A program made the translations under genes and the position numbers. A stretch of 64,000 nt of DNA from Limanda limanda (Eukaryota; Chordata; Actinopteri; Pleuronectiformes; Pleuronectidae). Shown one piece after another: positions 12,601-20,453 of the stretch. Each line of letters begins with the position of its first letter. Position 1 is the first letter of the stretch. The DNA lies in contig NC_083651.1 of assembly GCF_963576545.1 (NCBI RefSeq), positions 23,892,748-23,956,747 on the forward strand. Reading direction: 5' to 3'. The notes below the pieces were generated by a model. It had not been told where the DNA came from. It made no database searches and worked only from the letters and a program-made list of their open reading frames with translations.

Positions 12601-14919
12601 CTGACTGCTGTCACTGATGTGTTTTCCACATTTTCTAATACCAGTAATTACGTGTGTCACATCCTTGTGCACACAGCTCGAGGAGATGGAGGTGAATTTG
12701 AAATGACACACTGTGTGATTGCACTTGTCCATGTGTCTGCTCTGCTGACTTGTTTAGTGCACCCGGCCTCCAGCCCAGTGCATGCTGGGAGAGGCTGCCC
12801 TGCCCAGAAACCCTGAACAGGATGAGCAGGTTTGGACTTTTAATGGATGGATGGTCTGCGTGTGCCATGAGATGATGTTTACACAAACATAGAATGATAT
12901 TATTCATGTCATCTGCGAAGCCCTTAAGCTTTATAAACTATTGTGTGGCTCTTCTTTGTGTCCGGATGGGCAATACTTCTTTTCAAATACTGGTCAACAG
13001 TGAGATAATAGTCTCTTTGTGACACCTTGTTATCACTTCCTTCAGAAGTGGATTGAATTTCATCACTGTTGATAATCTGGGCAGAACCTTTTATGTGGCT
13101 TCAGTGTTTTTGTCCTATTTCATTATATTTCCCCAGTTCAGCAGATCGAATGGGAGGAAAGACTACGGAGCTCAGAGGAGTTACACTGCAGATCAGTTAG
13201 ATAGTTAGATTCATAACTGATGAATACTAATGAATTAATCTAGAGCATGTTTTACCTGTAAGCGATTCCACAACATTCACCCAGCCACACTGCTGTGTTG
13301 AGGTTGTTGCTGTGGAGGTTGTGGATTGACAGTAATGAACGTTGTTGCGACCATAGAAACCGGTGTCTATCACCAGCACTTTGCCAGAACCACATTGCAG
13401 AGCGATGTTCTGGCCCGCACACAATATGGCTCTCCTAGACTCTGTGAAAAAAACAGAACAAAATGGTACAGGGCCAGTGAATCGGTGCGTAATGACTGTG
13501 CTGTTTTCTGTTTCAATTGTGAGTCCGGGTACGTACCAAACTGGCACATGAAGCTCAGCTTTTTGTCGCAGTCTCTCGTGGCTTCCCACTGAAAGCCTGA
13601 GTGTTTGAGTATGTGTCCACAAGCCGCTCCAGGCTGTGGGCTGCTGGCCCAGTTTGAAAAGGTGATATGTGAATCATCCAACCAAGAAAGAGGACCTGAG
13701 GACGGAACAAACCACTGCTTAACACATCTCTTCATTATATAACATTATTTTAACCAATGCAGCACTAACAGTTCAAGTGAGACACTTTAACCCTAAGGAC
13801 CACAGCAACTTTTCATATTTCAAAATACAATACTCAGGGATACATTAAATTAAGTGCAATTTGTTTGTTCAATGAATAATGTAGATTTATTCCGATGAAC
13901 AACTTCATCAAATATGTTCTCTCACTACTATTTCAAACCATCCAACACACACTGCCCTTAAATACATCCAATTATATATAATTTATATATAATTGGCTGT
14001 GGAGTTGAATTAATGTAAAGCTTTTACCAACTTTAGAATATATTCATGAATACACAGTCACAATGCACCAACTGATGATCTGTATCTGTAAAAAAAGGAA
14101 TTTAATATTCCAAGCTGTACTTCAGGTAGTGGAAGAAATGAAAGGAAATAAAATACATTACAATATTAATCTTTTAGGAAGAATGGATACTTCTGTCTGC
14201 CACTGAATGCCATACATAGTAACAGTTAGTTGGAAAAATAAATAAAAACCTCTAGCCTAAGTAAAATTAATTATTCTGAAATTTCGTATTGTAGGTTTTG
14301 CAGAAATATCTTGTTACGTGAAGGAGGGAGAGGCAAATGCTTTACACCAATTATCAGGCTTTTAGTGAGAATGACGTCTCAGCGGGAACTGTACTTTCAA
14401 GACATGTTCCGACTTACCATGCTTTATTCTCTTTATTTATAAATCGTGTTCCAACTTGTTGAATTTGACAGATTAAATGCGTAAGGCAGGTCAAATTAAA
14501 GTTGTCCCTTTCTAATTGCAAATGACTGCATTTAATCTAAGGTACCTTCAGATGTCGGGTTTCTGCTCACCACATGAGAGCAGTTTTTCTGTATTCCACA
14601 TTTCGCTCTTCTTACCTTCAGCTGTGGCAGAATGCTGCCAGTTCAGAGAGGCAGCACGTGCGACTCCAATCCACGTGTCCCTCTCAGAGTCCAGGTGCTT
14701 CTGGAGGAAATATTGAGTGTTTTCATCTTGAATGAATGCAAGGTGTCCTCCGCTCTCCTCACACCAGGCTTGAGCACCGACAAAGGAGCGATAGTGAGCT
14801 ACAAACTCAAAGCAGGAGCCTTGAAAGGCCCTCTGATGTTCTGGGCAGGAAACATCTTCGGCACCTGATCGATACCCGAGTGTTACCAGGATCAGCAGCT
14901 TCAGAAATGTGCGGCACAT
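510..14919 (-). CDS. pkd1l2: Polycystin-1-like 2 (pkd1l2-like), 5' and central part, 21 exons
   Basis: Family knowledge: PKD1L2 proteins are large 11-TM polycystin-1 relatives with an extracellular CTLD, SUEL lectin, REJ region, GAIN/GPS cleavage site and PLAT domain. Seen: 21 minus-strand exons chained with matching phases, 1,500 codons and no stop. Approximate residues: signal peptide 1-22, C-type lectin 25-154, SUEL lectin 155-253, PKD 253-330, REJ-like 380-775, mucin-like insert 776-1171, GAIN-like 1172-1500. GPS, PLAT and all TM segments would lie beyond base 1. The start at 14,919 is preferred over an in-frame Met 11 codons upstream because it begins directly with a hydrophobic signal sequence (MCRTFLKLLILVTLG). 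The combination of CTLD and SUEL points to PKD1L2 rather than PKD1L1 or PKD1L3. No lesion was seen, so it is probably functional. The next gene on the right is divergently oriented. Confidence 0.85.
757..877 (-). CDS. pkd1l2: pkd1l2-like exon 20: GAIN region
   Basis: It encodes RVTPGRLHMAPL and a Ser/Pro-rich segment (SFSLPSLPSDIFP). Acceptor cttcttacag, donor GTAAGT. Phase 2 entry agrees with exon 19, and it ends in phase 0. Confidence 0.78.
1249..1373 (-). CDS. pkd1l2: pkd1l2-like exon 19: GAIN region
   Basis: It encodes VSDALLVVLNNIQSALLIF and IAVYVNR, matching the polycystin-1-like pattern NIQSALL...YVNRV. It is short and has no internal Met. Acceptor tttttttgcag, donor GTAAGT, phase 2 end. 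Confidence 0.8.
1698..1844 (-). CDS. pkd1l2: pkd1l2-like exon 18: helical GAIN subdomain
   Basis: It is open for 49 codons in phase 0. It encodes EEASLLFVNLSSSLLHMDV and SAASAIVEGASNIL. Acceptor tccatctccag, donor GTGAGT. Confidence 0.82.
1960..2091 (-). CDS. pkd1l2: pkd1l2-like exon 17: helical GAIN subdomain
   Basis: It is open for 44 codons in phase 0. It encodes LREQMLHMLTDA and VVQVVARSLTAVI. Acceptor tctctgttgaag, donor GTAATA. Confidence 0.8.
2725..2910 (-). CDS. pkd1l2: pkd1l2-like exon 16: helical GAIN subdomain
   Basis: It is open for 62 codons in phase 0. It encodes VDDLKSTVENAVAKLKKQG and ISSVSDKLSSQ, an amphipathic helical stretch expected at the start of a GAIN subdomain A. 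Acceptor gtctcctcag, donor GTAAAT. Confidence 0.82.
3040..3182 (-). CDS. pkd1l2: pkd1l2-like exon 15: GAIN-like region
   Basis: Acceptor gggttttgcag and donor GTTGGT. It encodes FVFLPLGDSSNNYNLIIT, a recognisable polycystin-1-like segment, and VVSTTITAQ. Phases 1 to 0. Confidence 0.82.
3284..4471 (-). CDS. pkd1l2: pkd1l2-like exon 14: large mucin-like tandem-repeat exon
   Basis: This 1,188-nt exon (396 codons) has acceptor tttttgtgtag and donor GTAAGT. After a short charged lead (EKEDEMKKYTIKTG) it is almost entirely Thr/Ala/Pro: first about 38 hexapeptides of the type TAAPPA, then eight decapeptides of the type TTISATPNTG. It closes with a Cys-rich segment (SLSCSISPSSGTFLEAFNIT, CETEIPCSSCQYC) resembling normal polycystin sequence. 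It lacks charged and aromatic residues and is rich in Thr next to Pro, which predicts a dense O-glycosylated stalk (inference). Confidence 0.85.
3478..3717. repeat. 30-bp coding minisatellite in pkd1l2-like exon 14
   Basis: Eight tandem 30-bp units (plus-strand core ggcgtagcactgatcgtggt). Each encodes ten residues of the type TTISATPNTG on the minus strand. It directly abuts the 18-bp array but differs in unit length and sequence, so it expanded separately. Confidence 0.92.
3724..4413. repeat. 18-bp coding minisatellite in pkd1l2-like exon 14
   Basis: About 38 tandem 18-bp units (plus-strand form close to gcggctgtagcgggggga). Each encodes six residues on the minus strand (TAAPPA type). Units vary at a few positions. 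A six-unit block is repeated with a 108-bp offset (starts near 3843 and 3951). The array keeps the frame because the unit is a multiple of three. The plus strand carries G-runs in most units. Confidence 0.93.
4585..4729 (-). CDS. pkd1l2: pkd1l2-like exon 13: end of REJ-like region
   Basis: Acceptor aatttatttacag and donor GTGCGT. It encodes YTVRSSTFDLARTWGQDVTV. Phase 1 end joins the mucin-like exon. Confidence 0.8.
4866..4995 (-). CDS. pkd1l2: pkd1l2-like exon 12: REJ-like region
   Basis: Acceptor gttgtaccatag, chosen because it is the only AG that keeps the phase. A closer AG (in tactcaag) would create an immediate stop. It encodes LFCTQGCDPVKLF, KIKMSCDTTCPEVVWNIED. Donor GTAAGT. Confidence 0.78.
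5089..5275 (-). CDS. pkd1l2: pkd1l2-like exon 11: REJ-like region
   Basis: It encodes NPCKCAGAFERLTH, EDNCLPDP and YHFKVKDKANNEVKKEE. Acceptor tgattcgcag, donor GTACAT, phase 2 end. Confidence 0.8.
6368..6542 (-). CDS. pkd1l2: pkd1l2-like exon 10: start of REJ-like region
   Basis: Acceptor gttcattttcag and donor GTAAGA. It encodes KIDLSIKDSCSFKDP and ERYQWECS. The aromatic-x-W-x-C signature is typical of REJ modules. Phase 1 continues into the next exon with a further Cys. Confidence 0.8.
6689..6831 (-). CDS. pkd1l2: pkd1l2-like exon 9: extracellular beta-rich region
   Basis: Acceptor gttttgcaacag and donor GTAAAA. It encodes TVHLKLSARNIFSSLEVDV, the polycystin-like V.L.A.N..SS motif, and MFSTCGND. 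Confidence 0.78.
6961..7417. mobile_element. MITE-like non-autonomous DNA transposon in a pkd1l2-like intron
   Basis: The left end ctatagactgtatataaaga and the inverted right end (cctaaagactgtataaaaag when reverse-complemented) form imperfect terminal inverted repeats of about 22 bp bounding roughly 457 bp. It lies between exons 8 and 9. The terminus resembles a very common teleost repeat (recalled, not searched). It has no coding capacity. I could not fix a target-site duplication. Confidence 0.6.
7558..7774 (-). CDS. pkd1l2: pkd1l2-like exon 8: extracellular region
   Basis: Acceptor cacatactgcag and donor GTATGG. It is open for 72 codons. It encodes VCILEQVAGLQAS and VSLEHGAPALLLFSLTGDN, polycystin-type ectodomain sequence (I E.V.GL.A, LF.LTGDN). 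Confidence 0.8.
8945..9135 (-). CDS. pkd1l2: pkd1l2-like exon 7: extracellular beta-sandwich region
   Basis: Acceptor tttattttccatag and donor GTAAAT. It encodes GLNISYRIQSEE, VVKGNVSHNITVMPE and GCHQLRIYASNKVTF. One or more N-glycosylation sequons (NIS, NVS, NIT) are present. The phases match both neighbours. Confidence 0.8.
9714..9943 (-). CDS. pkd1l2: pkd1l2-like exon 6: end of PKD domain and linker
   Basis: Acceptor gctcttcctcag. It completes the PKD fold with VIHRYTHPSTCVVAVDCTT, and then a beta-rich segment (ILEPVTDISV...CYAG). Donor GTAGAA, phase 1. Confidence 0.83.
11022..11169 (-). CDS. pkd1l2: pkd1l2-like exon 5: PKD domain, first part
   Basis: Acceptor ctaccccag-type and donor GTGAGG. 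It encodes TDVTIIIKWLLKPSGGKPLC, then LSTGDGHIFHVDSP. The GDG turn is typical of PKD repeats. Confidence 0.82.
11936..12046 (-). CDS. pkd1l2: pkd1l2-like exon 4: SUEL lectin, second part
   Basis: Acceptor tttccag. It encodes HCQGRQVCQVAEAVNSFGEP, then CPPLGNYLSVDYHCEEG, the typical SUEL C-terminal half (G..C.V......DPC.G..KYL.V.Y.C). Donor GTCGGT is weak, but both flanking phases agree. Confidence 0.82.
13256..13441 (-). CDS. pkd1l2: pkd1l2-like exon 3: SUEL-type galactose-binding lectin, first part
   Basis: It encodes ILCAGQNIALQCGSGKVLVI, FYGRNN, a short Ser/Thr loop (TTSTATTST) and a following CGWVNVVESLT. This fits the SUEL pattern of C..G....L.C....I.I..A.YGR. Donor GTAAAA, phase 1. Confidence 0.87.
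13537..13695 (-). CDS. pkd1l2: pkd1l2-like exon 2: C-terminal third of the C-type lectin domain
   Basis: Acceptor ccgtcctcag and donor GTACGT. It encodes GPLSWLD, ITFSNWASSPQPG, CGHIL, FQWEATRDCDKK and LSFMCQF. The Cys residues are those of a canonical CTLD. The usual calcium/sugar motifs (EPN or QPD, and WND) are absent, being replaced by SSPQPG and WEA. Classical calcium-dependent sugar binding is therefore unlikely (inference). Confidence 0.87.
13968..13996. repeat. Perfect AT-rich palindrome in pkd1l2-like intron 1
   Basis: Two 14-bp arms (ccaattatatataa and its complement) flank a single T. The 29-bp inverted repeat could extrude as a cruciform. It lies between exons 1 and 2. No function is implied. 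Confidence 0.85.
14616..14919 (-). CDS. pkd1l2: pkd1l2-like exon 1: signal peptide and first two thirds of the C-type lectin domain
   Basis: It encodes MCRTFLKLLILVTLG followed by the CTLD start: Cys pair, SCFEF, SFVGAQAWCEESGGHLAFI, and WIGV. It ends in phase 1 at a GTAAGA donor after codons for TAE. Joining exon 2 restores the CTLD segment EGPLSWLD. Confidence 0.88.
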
Positions 14920-15044
14920 CCTGTCTTTTTCCAGTTGAACAATGTCCGTCACTCACTTCAGCGTGTTTGTGATTTCATTGCAAGAGTTCGGTTAACGCCG
15001 TTTCACCTCCTCCTGCAGTGCACTCGTACACAGACGCATTCGGC

Positions 15045-15054
15045 TTTTAAAAGG
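15045..15054 (-). promoter_or_regulatory. TATA-like element upstream of pkd1l2-like ATG
   Basis: On the minus strand, TTTTAAAAG lies about 130 nt upstream of the chosen start codon. This is compatible with a core promoter and a short 5' UTR. It is a motif match only. Confidence 0.22.
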
Positions 15055-16446
15055 TCCTCTCAGGGGAACATTATTTACTTAGCAGCCTTTCAAAAACGAA
15101 TGCATGCTTTGCTTGGTACATAGACAGAGCTGCAACAAAAGGGAACCAGATGGCAGTGCACTTGAGGTCAGGATGAGCCAGCAATATAAATCAAGCTCTG
15201 AATGACAAACTGGACTGTTTTGAAACGTTGAATTGCTGGTTCACAGCTATAATGGTTTGATGACCCATCAATGAAGAAAGGAGGGTCAGTTGTTCCATTA
15301 GTCGGGTCGGGTTTGGACACAGAAACAGAATGCCACTCGGGCTTGGATGGTTTCAATCTATATTCTGTACAAATGACATCCACTGAAGCATCTCAACTCC
15401 TCCAGCTTGACGTGTCCGTGTGTGAACAGGAAGACATGGATCATGTAGTGTGTGACCTCCTGTCGTGGAGCATGATTTCAGGATCACTGCAAGACTCCAG
15501 ATAACACACTGTGATCCACCAACTTTGAAAGTTGTAGTCTGAAGTAAGCTTCATGCATCTGTTTAGAGAGAGAGGGCAACTGTTTCCCAAGAGGTGATGT
15601 CTATACAACTTGTTTCCAAGATTTCTTCCTGAGAAGATTATTTTTCAAACTAATAATTTACGACTATGTAATAGATGAAAGTCCTTGGATGTCCTTTTTT
15701 GTAAAGTCGTCATTATTGAAAGAGAAAACACAGATCAACATTCATAATACTAGTATCTTAACTTCCCTCGCTCCAAATCTGATGTCTCGTGTTTCCCATC
15801 GAGCTCGTCCTATCCAGTTTATTAGAATTGGCTTGTATTCAATTTAAATTTACAGATTACTGTGGATGACTTGCACCCAAGCTACTCTGCTCAGTATCAA
15901 AATGCACCATCAATACCACTTGCAAAGTACTTCTGCTCAGCATTTTCCCCTGAGTTTTTTTTTTTTTTTTTCGAGAGTAAAACCCAATTGGATCAATTGT
16001 TGCACTCAAGACAGTACGCAGGTTTGCCATCGATCGCACAGCTTGCCTCAATTCAAGCAAAGGCCTAGAAATACAGTTCTACTGGCTGCAGTCTTCAGCC
16101 GTTTGCGATGCTGTTATTGCTTGTCAATCCAAGAGGCACAACAATGAAAAGAAAAGTAACAACAACAGTGAACTTTTGTTACTTGAAGGAGAGTTACAAA
16201 GTTCTTCATATACAATACAACTACAACTTAATGGGACAGTGAACACAACAAGAACCCTGGAATTCGGTACTAGGTTGTGCACGAGCTACGACACATGGTA
16301 GCAGAAATGGTTTTACCTGAGTTCACCTCAGAGGATTCATGGATCATTCAAACCTTTCCATCTGATCCAGGTCCCAATCTGTGACACTTTAAAACAAGTG
16401 GAGGACAGTGAGCATCAAACACTTCAGCATACATCACACATCATGC

Positions 16447-16448
<2 letters not shown>

Positions 16449-16516
<68 letters not shown>

Positions 16517-16543
16517 TGTGTTTGTGTGTTTGTGTGTGTGTGT
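16449..16543. repeat. (GT)n microsatellite
   Basis: About 35 GT units, followed by an interrupted part with GTTT variants. Confidence 0.95.
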
Positions 16544-16760
16544 AAAATCACTCAACAACTCATGGATGGATTTTCCCCATACTTGGACAGAATATTAGTC
16601 CAGAGGGTTTCTCCAGATTAACTTTTGGAGTTGATTGGTCCAAGGTCAAGGTCAAGATCTTTTTATTCATGAGGTATTTGTATTTCTGTTTGTTTTTGGT
16701 TTTTCAACATCAACACGCCCACTCGCTCGCTGTAAAACCTACGGAGGATCTCCTGCTGTT

Positions 16761-16850
16761 TTCGCACATGGGCTCAGCCTCTCACTTGGACATAAACCGC
16801 CCCCCGGAGAGTGTCAGGAGATAATCATTAGTTCAGAACATGTCTTAAAG
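16761..16850. repeat. Dispersed repeat, copy A
   Basis: It shares an ordered series of words with 53,471-53,615: cacatgggctca, then gacat...ataaac, then gtgtcaggagat, then a gttca...acatgtct stretch. Copy B has the same order with more internal sequence. This is a diverged interspersed family, seen directly as two copies in this window. Confidence 0.6.
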
Positions 16851-17139
16851 AAGCTTAAGTGTGTCTGTCTTGCTGGGTAAGTCTCTTCCAGCCTCCAAGT
16901 TGACAACTCCTCTGTCACCTGGGAAGCAGGTTTACCCTGAACCTCCTCCTACCAAGTTTCCTTTCCAGAAGTTTTTAAAGTATTTTGTAACCTGTTATCA
17001 CACTTCCTGAAATGTCTTTCCTTATCAGAAAATGAAATCTGGATGCAGTGATTGGCTCTGAAGAGAGAGAGTAGCCCTTTTTGTTGCCTTTATTAGGGGC
17101 CTGTATGTGAATACTATTTTAAGAAACAGAACATATGGA

Positions 17140-17316
17140 AGAGAATGGTGGCTGTGCCTGAGGCTGAGGGGTAGAGGGGTCGTCCTCCAATTAGAAAGTT
17201 GGCGGTTCGATCCCAGTCTTCCCCATCCGCTTGCTGAAGTGTCCCTGAACCCCATGAATGCACTGTATGAATTGAAATGGCAAACTGTGCTGTACTGTAC
17301 TGTACTTAAAATCTCC
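17140..17316 (+). mobile_element. tRNA-derived SINE
   Basis: An RNA polymerase III type promoter is visible: A-box-like gaggctgaggggtagagggg (about 17,160-17,179) and a B-box ggttcgatccc (17,204-17,214), about 30 bp apart. They are followed by a body with ctgaaccccatgaatgcac and a short simple repeat (ctgta). The layout and wording match widespread teleost tRNA-SINEs (recalled). Confidence 0.75.
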
Positions 17317-19754
17317 TTATACAAGCAATGGCGTCCAAGCCTGAATCAAAACTCTTGACATTTACTTGTATAAACAGACTTTCAATGCGAACTTTTGAGA
17401 TAATTGCCAAACATGCCAGCTGTGATAAACTGATCCTGCTGCGCCTCTATGCGTGAAAATAGATTTTTAATGACACACTGATGAATGTGGATAACGTACA
17501 GTACAAGGGCTTGTCCAGTAATGATTGATGAATAACAAATGAGCGAACAAGCTAACTCTCATGGATTAATGCGGCCAAAGAAGTTGGCAAACTGTTTTTT
17601 TCAGGGGCTGTTAAAAGGAAATTGTCAGTTTCAGTGGTTGTCGAGTGAACAGGGTCATTCCACCTGACAGATCCTGTCAAGGCACAGACAGGAGTTTTCT
17701 ATTTTTAAAAGAAATTGTATTTTAGTTTCATTCACTTGTATTGGAAAGATTGTTAGGGTGACTATTCTGTGTTTGATGGGTTCAGTTTAGCTCTTTTTTG
17801 ATACTCAAAAAGCAATGTGACGGAGTCAGGAACGAGTCAAATAAGCGCGAGAAACGCAGAAAGCAAACGCACCAAGTCTGTCAGTGTTCTGCTATTTGCC
17901 TTCATCTCATCCCAGCTTTATGTTTCTTCTATATCTTTAACATTCGTATTGTGACCTTAAATCGCTTCATTTTGTTACTATCACTATCATCTGGTGTCTA
18001 AGTTGCCTAAATCTCCTCCAGGTGTGTGTCTTCAGTGTGTGGCCTCTTAAGCAACATATTGTCCAACAAATCCTGAGCTATCTGATCTTGGATCTAAGAA
18101 TCCTAGATCCTGAGCTACTTTTAAGCAGTAAAACTGATAAATAACCCGACACTTTGTACTGCACAGCCACTGAACCTTACTGATTAAATGGACAATGCTT
18201 CACGTAAAGAACCTGCTGATTTAATCAAGAACACCATGGTCCAAACCAAGGTTCAGGTCTTTGTTACATTTGATCCAGCTAGTTTTGGTTTCCCTTTGCA
18301 TTTCATAGAGTGGACTAAAGAATTCCGTATGACATCATTTGTTAGGTTCACCATGCGTTACGCTACCTTTACTCAACATTGTTCTGTTTGTAGATGAGCA
18401 TGCGCCTAACATATTGTCAATTCTGCTATTTTATTCACTAACACTTAAAATAAATGTCACTCTGTTAGTCTCGTTCCCTGTATAAACATATATACTAAAT
18501 GTAATAGTCTGAAGGTCACAATCTGCTCCCATTCAGAATGGACAAAAGTGTTTTTTGGTACAACCACTTGGCTTTGTGTCGCTTTGCTGTGTCTTTTCTG
18601 ACATGGTTTTAGAACAGTTCCCACCAGGATGACATTGAGATGCTCGGTAGCAACGAACTGAAGAGGCATGACAAAATGTGAATGGAAAAAACTAGGGCTG
18701 AAGATGAGAAATAAACACAAGAAGCAATGAGGTGAAAAACGAGGAGTGGAGGTTGTTGCGGGTGGAAATCAAAGGCAGAAGGCGTCGTTCTCAAGTTAAA
18801 ATTAAGCAAGTTTATTCAGAGGTCACAGGTCAGGAAACTGCGGTGTCTAGCAAATGAGCATGCATGGTCCACTGATCCTGTACAGGAAAAATGGCAGTGA
18901 GGCAGAGTACGCAGAAAGCTTATATATTGATACTGGGCATGATAGAGGTCCTTCTTCGATTGGGATTGGTCGGATCTCGTCGGGTCGTCCTCCTGGCGTC
19001 GTTTGGTCCTCCTCCTGGCGTTGCGTGATGACGTGCAAGCCGTGTTGCGGTTACTAAAGTTCATGAGCATATTGCCTCGCGTGTGCGCTTATTTTATGTG
19101 TGTGTGAAGTGAAGTGAGGTCATAGAAAACTGTGAGAAAGGCATGAAAACCTCTAGTCTAATCTGTCCGCTGTGTGTGTGTGAGGGAGTCTCAGAACTAA
19201 TATAATGAAGTGATTCATGAAGCCAGAGGTTTGAAAACCTGTTATCTGTCCGCTATGCCAGACTCCCTTTTTAAGGAGTATGAAACATTCTGAGGTTGAG
19301 AAGCAGGAGAAGAACTATGTGTTATGTTTGTGTGTTTACGCTATGTGTATCTGACTACACGTTAAAGTGTGTGTATGTGTGTGAACAGTGCTGTATTGTC
19401 AACAAGGTGAAGCAGAGAGATTTTGTTAGAATCTAGATGCCATTTAACGCTCTTTAGCTCTGCTTCTCACATGGCCATTAAACAGTAAAGTGAATGTGCA
19501 GCTCTTCACGCTGGACTCCTTTTTCTATTTGGATAGGTTGGAGGCATTGAATACTGTAGTGCCTGTGTACAAACAGGCTGTTTTATCAACATCTGATTTA
19601 AAAAAGGAATATTCTGTCATGTCAGAACAATCTTTTGTTTTCAAAGGAATATGTTGTAATAGACTTAATTTCTCTAAATTCTTCCTGCTCCCCTCTGTCT
19701 TCTCTCTCCTTTAACTTATTTGTACACTTCCACTTCCCTGCTCATGTCTCATAG

Positions 19755-19817
19755 ACTTGAAGAGATTTGTCAAGTTTGTTGATGGTCTTCTGAACATTTT
19801 GGAATCCTCAAATTATT
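19755..19817 (+). pseudogene. Weak MGAT5-type stem exon candidate
   Basis: A 63-nt open segment between a ctcatag acceptor and a GTAAGC donor encodes LKRFVKFVDGLLNILESS. It loosely resembles the MGAT5 stem helix (DLKK...LLDNIL...LES). Order is right for that gene, but the similarity is short. Confidence 0.28.
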
Positions 19818-20234
19818 GTAAGCACACATTTAATATCATAGTTGTTAATATGTTTTATTATATTCAATTAAAATGGGAATTTACCCAACCTCACTGACCA
19901 ACCACATGAATTTCCCATATGGTTTGATGTGTGGAGCCAATATAACTTCAGTTGTGAAACCAATGGGATTAGATGGGATCTGATAGGAAGAGGAAACATG
20001 TTTGTTTTACATTTATTCCATATGTGATTTTAAAATGTTATCAGACGTAATATCCATATGCTTGTACTGTGGAGGCAGAACATATCTATTGACTGAATAC
20101 CCTTTGAAAAGTGATTGTACACAGCAATCGACTGGCTCCACTGTCCTTTTCAGATGCAAGCTTCCTGAAAATGCTATTTTCAAAGCAGATGGAATGGATT
20201 TTGAAATTATCAACCTGAACTCTCCCCGTCTCAG

Positions 20235-20453
20235 CCTCTCCTCCACCTCCACCTCCTATGAGGGACTACAAAGAAGAGCTGCAGGTGGTCCAGCTCAAAA
20301 TGAAGGCAGAGAGAGAAATAGGGCAAATGAAGGATGAGGTGATCAAGCAGCTGCATTCTGATAACCTGCATCTGCAGCAGCAAATGGCTCGCTTGAAGGA
20401 ACTCCGGAAGCTACAGGTGGAGAAGGAAGAGAACAAAGACGACCAAACAACTG
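20235..20453 (+). CDS. Unassigned internal exon: proline run then coiled coil
   Basis: Acceptor ctctccccgtctcag and donor GTAAAA bound 219 nt (phase 1 in, phase 1 out), open throughout. It encodes SPPPPPPMRDYKEEL followed by a heptad-rich helix (QLKMKAEREIGQMKDEVIKQ, then QQMARLKELRKLQVEKEE). Composition and splice sites look like a real exon. I do not recognise the gene. MGAT5 proteins have no such segment, so it may be a separate gene, or an exon of a gene whose other exons are too small to see. Confidence 0.5.

Larger units (their letters stand above)
14920..20234. other. Intergenic interval between pkd1l2-like and the MGAT5-type locus
   Basis: About 5 kb without a gene I can support. It contains the pkd1l2-like 5' flank, a GT microsatellite (16,449), a tRNA-derived SINE (17,140), one copy of a dispersed repeat (16,761) and one weak MGAT5-like exon (19,755). 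The rest is ordinary AT-rich sequence. Confidence 0.6.

Noticed and set aside
15168..15383. Minus-strand open frame upstream of the pkd1l2-like start (KPSKPEWHSVSVSKPDP)
   Set aside because: Composition is coding-like, but no splice pair, start context or family match was found.
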